From: CAYSLC01 sp964431545
GTDB lineage: Bacteria > Desulfobacterota > Desulfobacteria > Desulfobacterales > JAABSP01
Direction of reading: 5' to 3'
DNA length: 10,549 nucleotides
NCBI GenBank assembly: GCA_964431545.1
Contig: CAYSLC010000190.1
Location: 1-10,549 of the forward strand
Under the pieces are notes generated by a model, which saw only the letters and a program-made list of their open reading frames with translations, was not told the origin of the DNA and did not search any database. Position 1 is the stretch's first letter. Each line of letters begins with the position of its first letter. The position numbers and the translations under genes are program-made. Positions 1 through 6,949 of the stretch are shown piece by piece.

Positions 1-409
1 ACCCTGTAAATCCCTGGTCCCCAACTTCGGGCATTGAAGATGAATAATCTACTTGTTTGGGCCGTATTTCATTTGGCTCTGTGTCTGGCCTCCGCGCGGC
101 ATAGACATCAAATTCTCGTGCTCTTGTTACGGAAAAATCTTCATTGCCGGTGGGATGCTGAAAGGTCGATTCAGTAAATCCCAAAGCATAAATCGCTTCC
201 TCTAACCCTATATTACCATCTCCATTGACATCAGCCGAAAGGTCCATGTCGCCAGAGATCGGCAAGCCGACGATGGCTTGAAGTGAAATGATCACATCCC
301 CAATGTCGATTGAATTGTCCTGGTTAACATCGCCTTTTACCCCATAGGCCGTCGAGGCCCAGAAAAATAGCACGAGTAAAATTGAAAACAACCTGATTTG
401 AATTTTCAT
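1..409 (-). CDS. Secreted dockerin-like protein, probable C1 (papain-family) peptidase, 3' part cut by window edge
   Basis: Seen: 136 complete codons from ATG 407-409, running off the window start with no stop. Residues 1-23 form a signal peptide (K and R near the start, a long hydrophobic core, likely cleavage after STAYG). Residues 27-77 carry two EF-hand-like calcium loops, GDVNQDNSIDIGD and DVNGDGNIGLEE, the pattern of type I dockerin repeats. A linker follows, then MPEVGDQGFTG at 126-136. In C1 peptidases the motif PxVxDQGxxGSC ends with the catalytic cysteine, so the sequence stops just before it; the one remaining base (T) fits a serine codon next. Inferred: an exported cysteine protease whose catalytic domain lies outside the window. 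The start is backed by AAGGAGG 8 bases upstream. It lies downstream of the lipoprotein gene in the same direction, with a 111-base gap. The signal peptide and calcium loops are sure; the protease call rests on one motif. Confidence 0.75.
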   Translation of the reverse strand, partial: MKIQIRLFSILLVLFFWASTAYGVKGDVNQDNSIDIGDVIISLQAIVGLPISGDMDLSADVNGDGNIGLEEAIYALGFTESTFQHPTGNEDFSVTRAREFDVYAARRPDTEPNEIRPKQVDYSSSMPEVGDQGFTG

Positions 410-417
410 TTTTCTTT

Positions 418-424
418 CCTCCTT
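418..424 (-). promoter_or_regulatory. Ribosome binding site of the dockerin/C1 peptidase gene
   Basis: The minus strand reads AAGGAGG, 8 bases before ATG 407-409. This is a near-perfect Shine-Dalgarno sequence and fixes the start of the secreted protein in front of its signal peptide. Confidence 0.8.
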
Positions 425-520
425 AAATACTTTATTGGGTTTGCTCCTTGTTCGCCTTCGGCATAAAGGCTTCGCATTAGATGGCTAAGAGGAGTGACAA
501 TACACGGGAAAGGTGCCGGG

Positions 521-2563
521 TTATTTTGTAATTACATGATGCTCTTCTTCTATTTGTTCCGGATCATCCGCGTCATATACTTTAGCTAAAGAATTGTTAT
601 CATTTGCCTTCACTATTTTAGCGACACCCAACTCCTGGGTTTCATGCCCGAAACCCGGAATGGGCTCTTCCATTAATTCATAAACGATCAGATCGATGCC
701 CTTGCGTGCTTTTTTATCCTTGCCGATGTCGATACCGAGCCATAGATCTTTTTTCTTCAGGATTTGTCCTTCAATGATCGGGAGTTCATCGATGAGTTTG
801 GTGCTCATATACTCTGAGAATGCGCTCAGCTTGTCGGGGCCGTTATCTTTGTCGATATCTTCACCGAAAATTTCCGTATCCCGGTCCTGCACAATGACGT
901 TGCCTTCCATGTCTTCGAATCTGGCCTTAAGGATCAGGGAATGTTTGTTATGAGAGTTTTTCCGTTCTTCGATTTTTCCAAACAAAATATATTGATACCC
1001 CTTCTCTTTGGCCTCCTTTCTTGCAGTGTCTTCATCCAACGGTGCTTCTTCGGTGGGCAAAAGGTCTTTTACTTTGGCAAATCGGGAAGGGCTATAATCG
1101 GTCAGAGAGCTGATCAGGCGGTCCTCGAAACCGACACTGAGTGGAATCTCAACATCTTTCGTTTCTTTCCTGATAAAATTCGAAACCGCAAGCTTCAACC
1201 GGGCATCCTTCTTTTTCACGCTCGGGATTCTTCGCTCCACCTTGATAGAGAGTTCATCGGATTTATCAGAGGGAGATGTCGCCCGTATATCGAACCAGTT
1301 ATCGCCTTCATCGAGTCTTGCTAAACAGTTGAAATGGTATATGGAGCGTGGAATTGACAGGTTCATCACCGCATGCCCTTCTTTTCCTTTGATCATCAGG
1401 TTGGTTCCGGGTTCGGAGGACTTGACAATCCCTTCTATCAGCGTTCGATCCAAGTAGGTTGTCCGTTCAAGGGACGCATCTTTGAGAGAAATTTTAACAA
1501 TAGCAGTATCGACAGCAGAGTATAGAGGGGGGTTGCCGCTTGCGGCGTATGCGGGAACAATGGCGTCGGTTTGATTGGCGGCAAAAAGTGTTCCTGACGG
1601 TGTGGCCGCCTGTTCGGATCTCAGAAAGATGCTGGCAGTCGTGGAATTGCCCGCGCGATCCACGGCTTCGATGCTCAGGGCCTCTCCCCCTTTTAGTGAG
1701 GGCATGAGGTCTTGTACATTCACCTGTTCCGACTTGAGAGAAACCCGTTTGCCATTGACGACGACATGGGAGAGTCCCGATGGATCGTACACAAACCCAT
1801 CTTCTGCGATGACCGGTCCGACCCAATCGGCTCTAATGGGCAAAACGACCGTCTGGGATTCGCCGATCAAGTTGGTTGCCGTTATGGTGATATCATTTTG
1901 TCCCGGGTTTACCGGGACCTCCTTTTCGAATTTAACCACGGGCTGCGAAACATCTATGCGAACCGATTTGTCGGCGACCTTGACGGAACGAACGAAATGG
2001 TCGTTGTCCCTGACACTCGCTTTGATGAAAACCGAAAAAGCATTTGTGAGGGAATTCTTTTGAGGCGAGTCGATGGTGATATCCGGCGGATGGACAGAGC
2101 GGCCTTGCCAGCGGGTCAATGCCGTCCTGGCCTTGTCCAGGTACACCTCTGCCTTGGCGGATTTGACGCTGTCGATTGATCGTTCCAATTCTTTAATGGA
2201 TCTTTGTAACATTTCAACCGATTGCGTTTCCAACGCTTTCTGGTATAAGACCACGCCCATTTCGCAGTGCGGAAAGTAATCGATAAAATGCATGCCGTAG
2301 GTCCGCGCACGACGTTGATCATCTTCACGCTGCCGGATGGCTTGATGGAGGTCGCTCTCCGCTTCTTTCCAGAATCCCCCGTCTGCAAAGGACCGGGCCC
2401 GTTCATAATAGTGCCACCACTTCCCACGGAATAGACCGCTGGTGGTGCCATAAGTCTTTCCGTTTTTTATACGGGCTACAGGGTCTGTCTTGGCGCCGCA
2501 GGCCTGGAAAAACACCAACGAGGCAACGAGGAGCAATTGGCTTAGTAATTTAACCGTACGCAT
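521..2563 (-). CDS. Probable outer-envelope lipoprotein with TPR-like, Ig-like and CsgG/FlgT-like regions
   Basis: 680 residues from ATG 2561-2563. The frame is open up to a GTG at 2599, but AGGAGGT just before this ATG and the signal peptide directly after it support the shorter form. Residues 1-21 are a signal peptide ending FFQAC, a slightly atypical lipobox with Cys22 as the lipidated residue. Residues about 48-155 are helical and TPR-like (WKEAESDLHQAIRQ and similar). Residues about 160-315 look like Ig/cadherin-type strands (DITIDSP, NDITITATN, EAVDRAGNSTTAS), and a second strand-rich part follows to about 445. Residues 454-600 (LAVSNF, then GYQYILFGKIEE) resemble the CsgG/LpoB-type fold, and 598-665 (GQILKKKDLWLGIDIGKDKKARKG) resemble the FlgT C-terminal domain. 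Inferred: an envelope structural or scaffolding lipoprotein. It starts 32 bases after the FGE-fold gene, so co-transcription is likely. No specific function can be assigned. Confidence 0.8.
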   Translation of the reverse strand: MRTVKLLSQLLLVASLVFFQACGAKTDPVARIKNGKTYGTTSGLFRGKWWHYYERARSFADGGFWKEAESDLHQAIRQREDDQRRARTYGMHFIDYFPHCEMGVVLYQKALETQSVEMLQRSIKELERSIDSVKSAKAEVYLDKARTALTRWQGRSVHPPDITIDSPQKNSLTNAFSVFIKASVRDNDHFVRSVKVADKSVRIDVSQPVVKFEKEVPVNPGQNDITITATNLIGESQTVVLPIRADWVGPVIAEDGFVYDPSGLSHVVVNGKRVSLKSEQVNVQDLMPSLKGGEALSIEAVDRAGNSTTASIFLRSEQAATPSGTLFAANQTDAIVPAYAASGNPPLYSAVDTAIVKISLKDASLERTTYLDRTLIEGIVKSSEPGTNLMIKGKEGHAVMNLSIPRSIYHFNCLARLDEGDNWFDIRATSPSDKSDELSIKVERRIPSVKKKDARLKLAVSNFIRKETKDVEIPLSVGFEDRLISSLTDYSPSRFAKVKDLLPTEEAPLDEDTARKEAKEKGYQYILFGKIEERKNSHNKHSLILKARFEDMEGNVIVQDRDTEIFGEDIDKDNGPDKLSAFSEYMSTKLIDELPIIEGQILKKKDLWLGIDIGKDKKARKGIDLIVYELMEEPIPGFGHETQELGVAKIVKANDNNSLAKVYDADDPEQIEEEHHVITK

Positions 2564-2569
2564 GATCTT

Positions 2570-2576
2570 ACCTCCT
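2570..2576 (-). promoter_or_regulatory. Ribosome binding site deciding the lipoprotein start
   Basis: The minus strand reads AGGAGGT, 6 bases before ATG 2561-2563. It argues against the upstream GTG at 2597-2599, which would add 12 residues before the signal peptide and overlap the stop of the preceding gene. Confidence 0.8.
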
Positions 2577-2595
2577 GTTTCGAGTGGCAAACAAC

Positions 2596-4560
2596 TCACG
2601 GTTGCTTGACCAGACGAAAACCGATATTTCTTGTCCGACGTTGGGGGGGGCGGTCTGCCCGGAAACTACACGCCAGCTCGGTTGCTGAATAATCCCATGC
2701 CCCACCCCGTATCACTCGAGTGGCTCCCTGGCCGAGTATCGGGTTTTTTTCGGGAAGGTTTTGATAAGCGGTCTCCATAAATCCGTCTGCACACCATTCC
2801 CAAACGTTTCCGCTCATGTCATATATACCTAATTTGTTCGGTGATTTTTTTCCAACAGGATGGGTAGAGCCGCCACTATTGAAAGAAAACCATGCGGAAT
2901 AGGCTGGAGAGGCCTCTGTTCCCGAAAATCGCAGGTTCTTTCCACCACTTCTACAGGCAAACTCCCATTCGGCTTCCGTCGGCAACCGAAACTCTTCGTC
3001 CGTTTTATCATTCAGATTTTTAATAAATTCGTGGACATCGTCCCAACTGACCATCTCTATCGGGCAATCGTTTCCGCAACCTCCAAATGCTGCCGGATTG
3101 GACCCCATCACCGCCTCCCACTGGCCCTGGGTGGTTTCGTACTTGCTGATCCAGAAATCGTCCAGGCATACCGTGTGAGAAGGTTCCGAAAAGGGAGGGC
3201 ATTCCTCGGAAGAAGCGGTTTGGCATCCCATTTCAAAGCAGCTCCCCTCTAAGTATATGAACTCCATGCCGGTTGTCGTATCTTTCCACACTTCCGGCTC
3301 GGACTTCAGTTGAAACGTATTGAGGATCGTTCCAAGGAGTTGATTTGCGGCATATGTCTCTGTCATCATCCAATAGACGAACAGGATTGAAACGGCAAAA
3401 AACAAGGCCACCGCAGACATAACCAAAATGGGGATTTTTTTTTTACCAGGGCGCGTCGCCGGTTCCGATACTGTCCTTATCTCATCGGGCGGGGCTTCAT
3501 CGTCTGTAAAAGAGGTTTGGTGCCCCTGATCGGTTAAAATCTTCTGAACGCTTTTTTGTATCTTAGAAGCCGTCTGGGGTGGGATATCAAGCTGGGTGGC
3601 GATCCCTGCTAGCTTATGGCGGTCTTGGCGGCGGATCCGCCGTTTCGACATACAAAACTCTCGAACCCAATTGGCATATTCTAAATATTTCTCCGTTTCG
3701 TCGGAGATGAGGTTTTTGAAACAAATATCCAGCGCCTGGACATATGATGCGGCAGTTAACCGGCTGAACGGTTTGTGTTCGTTGGAACCAATATATGTCA
3801 ACTCGCGATCGAGATCGCTGCCGTTTGTTAATAGGTTGTAAAGGTCGATTGCTCTGAATTGTGATATATAGATATCCAATGTCTTCGGGCTGTCTTCGCC
3901 ACTGTGGATATCGGTAGAGCGGTCCAGCACGGTCTTTTTTTGCTGATAATTTAGTTCGCTGAATTTATTTGTTATAATGGCGTATAGCAGGTTCGGTAAC
4001 AGGCGGGCGGCGGTTTGGATAATATGGCGGTAATCTTTTTCATCATCTGGATGTTGAAATTTTTCTTTCGCCTTCCGGTAGGACAGATATTTTTCCAACG
4101 TAAACCCAATGGGCTCTATTTCATGGTCCCATAAACCAGAAGCTTTAAAAAATTCAGAGGCTTGTTTTAGAGCCGTAGCAGCGTCGGCTTCTGTAATCTT
4201 TCCTCTCTCTGGATGGGCAACTTTGATCCGTAAAGAATTTAGGGTGTTTAAATTTTCCAGGATACCGTCCTGAGGCAAAATCGTGGTCGGGAATTTTTTA
4301 CCCAAATCCCTGTAGACGCCAATACAATGCCCCAGCATCATCTGGTTCGGGAAATGGGGATATTTCTTTCTTAACTGTTCTCCGAATTCGATATAATCAG
4401 CTTGGTATTCTTTTTTGGACAAGTTAAAAAATAGATATCTAAATAAATTGATCAGAGATTTTTCCACTAAAACGGCGGATTCCATAATCACTGCCGACGC
4501 AGCATGTCTGCTTTCGTAACGCCCTTCAATGGACTGGTATTCTTCTCCGAAAGTGATCAT
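2596..4560 (-). CDS. Single-pass membrane protein: HEPN-like cytoplasmic part plus FGE-sulfatase-fold domain
   Basis: 654 residues from ATG 4558-4560; a TTG two codons earlier is the only alternative, because an in-frame TGA comes directly before it. Residues 1-140 are helical, with LNSLRIKVAHPERG (R111 to H116), the R-x4-H pattern of HEPN domains, although the polar residue usually right after the Arg is missing. Residues about 285-342 form another helical region (KRRIRRQDRHKLAGIATQLDI). A basic stretch (RPGKKK) and a membrane helix at 377-398 suggest the N-terminus is cytoplasmic and the C-terminus periplasmic. Residues 425-654 are an FGE/SUMF1-family domain: FRLPTEAEWEFACR, LGIYDMSGNVWEWC, RVIRGGAW, NIGFRLV. 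True FGE enzymes carry two catalytic cysteines after the GGS motif; here the matching positions are Tyr624 and Leu629, so formylglycine formation is unlikely and a binding or sensing role is more plausible. It has no clear ribosome binding site. It heads the leftward gene set. Confidence 0.85.
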   Translation of the reverse strand: MITFGEEYQSIEGRYESRHAASAVIMESAVLVEKSLINLFRYLFFNLSKKEYQADYIEFGEQLRKKYPHFPNQMMLGHCIGVYRDLGKKFPTTILPQDGILENLNTLNSLRIKVAHPERGKITEADAATALKQASEFFKASGLWDHEIEPIGFTLEKYLSYRKAKEKFQHPDDEKDYRHIIQTAARLLPNLLYAIITNKFSELNYQQKKTVLDRSTDIHSGEDSPKTLDIYISQFRAIDLYNLLTNGSDLDRELTYIGSNEHKPFSRLTAASYVQALDICFKNLISDETEKYLEYANWVREFCMSKRRIRRQDRHKLAGIATQLDIPPQTASKIQKSVQKILTDQGHQTSFTDDEAPPDEIRTVSEPATRPGKKKIPILVMSAVALFFAVSILFVYWMMTETYAANQLLGTILNTFQLKSEPEVWKDTTTGMEFIYLEGSCFEMGCQTASSEECPPFSEPSHTVCLDDFWISKYETTQGQWEAVMGSNPAAFGGCGNDCPIEMVSWDDVHEFIKNLNDKTDEEFRLPTEAEWEFACRSGGKNLRFSGTEASPAYSAWFSFNSGGSTHPVGKKSPNKLGIYDMSGNVWEWCADGFMETAYQNLPEKNPILGQGATRVIRGGAWDYSATELACSFRADRPPQRRTRNIGFRLVKQP

Positions 4561-5165
4561 CGCCAATCAATTAGAATTGCTTTTTGAAATAAGTTAATTG
4601 AGTATTCTTCCTTCATATGACCGCATGAATGTGGAAATAAAGGGGTGGTAAATACAAATTAAACTCAAGCGGTTGCAGATGGTTAGCAGAAAATAGAAGA
4701 AAAGAAGTAAGACAATAACCTGTCACGGGGGTAGAGATTCTTCGTTGACAGTATTTACAGAAAACGCGGCTGGGGATAAGTTTACCAAAAGGTGGGAGTG
4801 TGGCGTTGAGAAGAACTTGAACAGATGAAAGAAAAAAAAACAAATCAAAGAGGTTCTGCAATTTTAGCTGGTCAAGCGCCGCAGGCAAATTTTTCTTTCG
4901 CTTAAAAGAATGAAGAATATAGAATGGATATAAAATTCTCACAAGTTCGCTGAGATGGAGACGCATTGGTTCGCTTCGGGAAAATATGCTTGGCTGATTA
5001 ACAGATTGATTTTATTCGTTTTAAATAAAAATAAAGCAGTGGTCACCAGCATCGTGCATCGGTAGAAAGGCTTATAATGTGAGAATAAAGAAAAAGAATA
5101 TGGGTGTCAACGCTTTTTTTCACAATACGTATGAAGAGATCGGAAGGATCTATAAAGCCGTTGTC

Positions 5166-5182
5166 CCCAATCATTGATTGGG
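5166..5182. repeat. Perfect 17-base palindrome, possible operator
   Basis: The sequence CCCAATCATTGATTGGG consists of two perfect 8-base inverted arms around a single central T. No T-run follows, so it is not an intrinsic terminator. Its form and its place between divergent genes fit a binding site for a dimeric regulator. It lies far (about 500 bases or more) from both flanking starts, and only one copy was noticed, so the operator role is a guess. Confidence 0.5.
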
Positions 5183-5575
5183 ATGATGCGATTTTCCGGA
5201 TTCTCTTATCGTTTTGAAATACAGAGGGAATGTATCGGCACCGGGAATCCAAAAACGGCGAACGGATGCGGACAGACGAACCAGAAAAGAGAACCGGTGC
5301 GGCAAAACATGAAACTAGAAAAATAAAATCAAACATTACAACTCAACAAAGCAATAGGCTGAAGAAGTTACGCTTCCGGTAAAAACGTGTCCCCAAGCAG
5401 GCCGAAAACACTGTTTCTATTACAATACCGACCGACGGGTCGACTTGTCACGGCCTTTTGCGCAGGGGTTCGGCCGGAACAAGGTCGGATTTGTTTATCT
5501 TAACGTTGCCCTGAGCAATACCGTTTCTTCGTCGGAATTCCCAGTGGGGTGTGCGAAATGTCCGACATCGTTCAT

Positions 5576-5594
5576 CCACCGCACCACGCGGTGG
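5576..5594 (+). other. GC-rich hairpin in the leader of the signalling operon
   Basis: CCACCGC and GCGGTGG form a perfect 7-base-pair stem around the loop ACCAC. A T-rich tract follows at 5628-5640, too far away (33 bases) for a standard intrinsic terminator. A second, weaker pairing lies just upstream: GTCGGA at 5531-5536 with TCCGAC at 5561-5566. If transcription starts upstream, this would be a structured leader; no known riboswitch was recognised. Confidence 0.4.
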
Positions 5595-5665
5595 GAATCC
5601 GCCCGTCGACACGATGATCCCTTCAAATTTTTTTTGTTTTATTGTAGCATTGCAACGGCCATCTC

Positions 5666-5677
5666 AAGGAGGGAGGT
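5666..5677 (+). promoter_or_regulatory. Purine-rich ribosome binding site region before the REC-PP2C gene
   Basis: The plus strand reads AAGGAGGGAGGT. Its GGAGG core ends 14 bases before ATG 5691, longer than the usual 5-9. No ATG, GTG or TTG in frame lies closer, so the site supports a start near 5691 but does not settle it; ATG 5715 is a possible alternative. Confidence 0.5.
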
Positions 5678-5690
5678 TTGGCTGAACGAC

Positions 5691-6923
5691 ATGACCCTAA
5701 ATCGAGCGGACGCCATGCCGGATGAAAAGCATATTCTCGTGGTGGAGGATGACCGGGTTTCTCGACGGCTGTTCACCACGGTTCTGACAAAAGCGGGGTT
5801 CTGCGTCACCGAGGCCAGGGATGGGAAAGAAGGGGTGGAGGCAATATCCGGGCTGCTGGCGGAAGGGGCCCAACCCGATCTGGTCTTGACGGACATCATG
5901 ATGCCCCATCTGTCGGGTCTGGAATTGATCGACGAGATCAAGCGCCGGGGGATCGATTGCCCGATCTTTGCCGTCACCGCCTTTGGCGAAAAAGAGGTCG
6001 TGGTGGAGTTGCTGCGGAGGGGGTGTGCCGATTTCATCGAAAAACCGGTGGACGGAAGGGAAATGGTCCAGCGGATCCGCTCCATTTTCAGGGAAGCGGA
6101 TCGCCGGAACGAAGCGCAGGGCCCGGAACGCCATGACAGGAGCCGGTCCAGGGAGGAGAGCCGGGATCTGTCCATTGACGGCATGCGGTCTGAGATGGAT
6201 GCGGCGGCCACCGCCTACCGAAACCTGACCTGCATTCGGGCAGCGGACCACAGGGTGGGTGTCGCGTCCTTCAACCGGCCCCTGTCGGGGTTGGGGGGCG
6301 ATATCGGGTGCATCCGGAGTGCCGGGCCGCGGTGCGACGTTCTTGTGGCCGATGTGTCGGGACACGATATGGGGGCAGCCTTCCACGCCGTGATCATCAA
6401 TACCCTGTTTTCGGAAAATGCCGCTGCCGGTCATGACGGCGAAACCTTTTTCCGGCATCTCAACCGGAAGCTCCGTGACGGGGCGGAGGCGGAGCGGATG
6501 GCGACCGCCTTGTTTCTCCGGCTGGATATTGAAACCCGGAAGGGGGAGGCCGTCTGTGCGGGTCACCCGCCCTTCATTCGGCTCGAACCGTCGGGATGGG
6601 CCGCTTCCGAAGACCGGCTCCGGGGCGATATCCTGGGGGTGTTCGACGACGTGGCTTTTCGTCCCCTGCGATTCGATTTCCATCCCGGTGACCGGTTTTT
6701 CCTCTTCACCGACGGGATCGCCGGAACCGGGCGCATGGAAGGCGACAGGGGACGGAAGACCGTACTCGGGGAATCCGGGCTCCGTCGACTCCTGGCGGAA
6801 CACCGTCGCCGGCCGCTCGCCGATTTGGTGGAGACGGTCGGTATGTCGGTGGTCCGGTACGGGGGATACGCCATGACGGACGACCTCCTGCTGGTGGGCA
6901 TTGAGATACCGGAGGGCCGATGA
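5691..6923 (+). CDS. Response regulator with PP2C/SpoIIE (RsbU-type) phosphatase output
   Basis: 410 residues from ATG 5691. Receiver domain at 13-135: acidic pair D20/D21, phospho-acceptor D68 in LVLTDIMMP, T96 and K118 in IEKPVDG, so all key residues are present. A charged linker (about 136-170) leads to a PP2C/SpoIIE domain at about 175-406 with GGD (D204), VADVSGHDMGAAF (D221, D226), MATALFLRLD, AGHPP, LFTDGI (D341) and TDDLLLVGI (D397/D398), the metal-binding acidic residues of the family. Known for the family: such phosphatases remove phosphate from a serine in a STAS-domain anti-sigma antagonist, and receiver phosphorylation controls activity. Inferred: the substrate is the STAS domain of the next gene, which starts 26 bases on, and the phosphodonor is the CheA encoded two genes on. 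The open frame extends upstream to TTG 5445, but the extra 82 codons look non-coding. Confidence 0.92.
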   Translation: MTLNRADAMPDEKHILVVEDDRVSRRLFTTVLTKAGFCVTEARDGKEGVEAISGLLAEGAQPDLVLTDIMMPHLSGLELIDEIKRRGIDCPIFAVTAFGEKEVVVELLRRGCADFIEKPVDGREMVQRIRSIFREADRRNEAQGPERHDRSRSREESRDLSIDGMRSEMDAAATAYRNLTCIRAADHRVGVASFNRPLSGLGGDIGCIRSAGPRCDVLVADVSGHDMGAAFHAVIINTLFSENAAAGHDGETFFRHLNRKLRDGAEAERMATALFLRLDIETRKGEAVCAGHPPFIRLEPSGWAASEDRLRGDILGVFDDVAFRPLRFDFHPGDRFFLFTDGIAGTGRMEGDRGRKTVLGESGLRRLLAEHRRRPLADLVETVGMSVVRYGGYAMTDDLLLVGIEIPEGR

Positions 6924-6936
6924 CCGGCCTGGTATG

Positions 6937-6943
6937 AAAGGAG
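6937..6943 (+). promoter_or_regulatory. Ribosome binding site of the kinase-receiver-kinase-STAS gene
   Basis: AAAGGAG lies 6 bases before ATG 6950, at ideal spacing. It lies between the stop of the REC-PP2C gene and this start, supporting independent initiation within one operon. Confidence 0.8.
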
Positions 6944-6949
6944 CGGACC

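Larger units (their letters stand above)
4567..5690. other. AT-rich divergent intergenic region of about 1.1 kb
   Basis: This region lies between the leftward membrane-protein gene and the rightward response-regulator gene, so promoters for both should be here. No clear -35/-10 pair was found: a TTGACA at 4745-4750 has no matching -10, and a perfect TATAAT at 5073-5078 has no matching -35. Two minus-strand open frames (4613-4966 and 5043-5336) lack a ribosome binding site and any recognisable motif, and are not called as genes. Plus-strand bases 5445-5690 are open in frame with the response regulator, but their translation looks non-coding. A palindrome, a hairpin and a T-rich tract (5628-5640) are the only clear structures. 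Confidence 0.7.

Noticed and set aside
410..520. Cyclic-di-GMP (GEMM) riboswitch before the dockerin gene, suggested by GCGAAGCC
   Set aside because: The rest of the GEMM core, including the CAGGGCAAACC part, is missing.
4740..4775. Sigma-70 promoter from TTGACA at 4745-4750
   Set aside because: No -10-like hexamer at 16-18 bases downstream.
4613..4966. 117-codon minus-strand frame in the intergenic region
   Set aside because: No ribosome binding site, no motif, and composition like translated AT-rich spacer.
5043..5336. 97-codon minus-strand frame with a hydrophobic start (MFDFIFLVSCF)
   Set aside because: It could mimic a signal peptide, but there is no ribosome binding site and the rest has no recognisable fold or motif. 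I also considered a decayed tRNA on the minus strand (GGTTCG near 5280), but the T-arm does not pair.
5576..5640. Intrinsic terminator made of the hairpin and the T-rich tract
   Set aside because: The hairpin ends 33 bases before the T-run, too far apart for a standard terminator.
5697..6803. 368-codon minus-strand open frame opposite the REC-PP2C gene
   Set aside because: Shadow of the response-regulator phosphatase, rich in Pro/Gly/His, with no recognisable domain.
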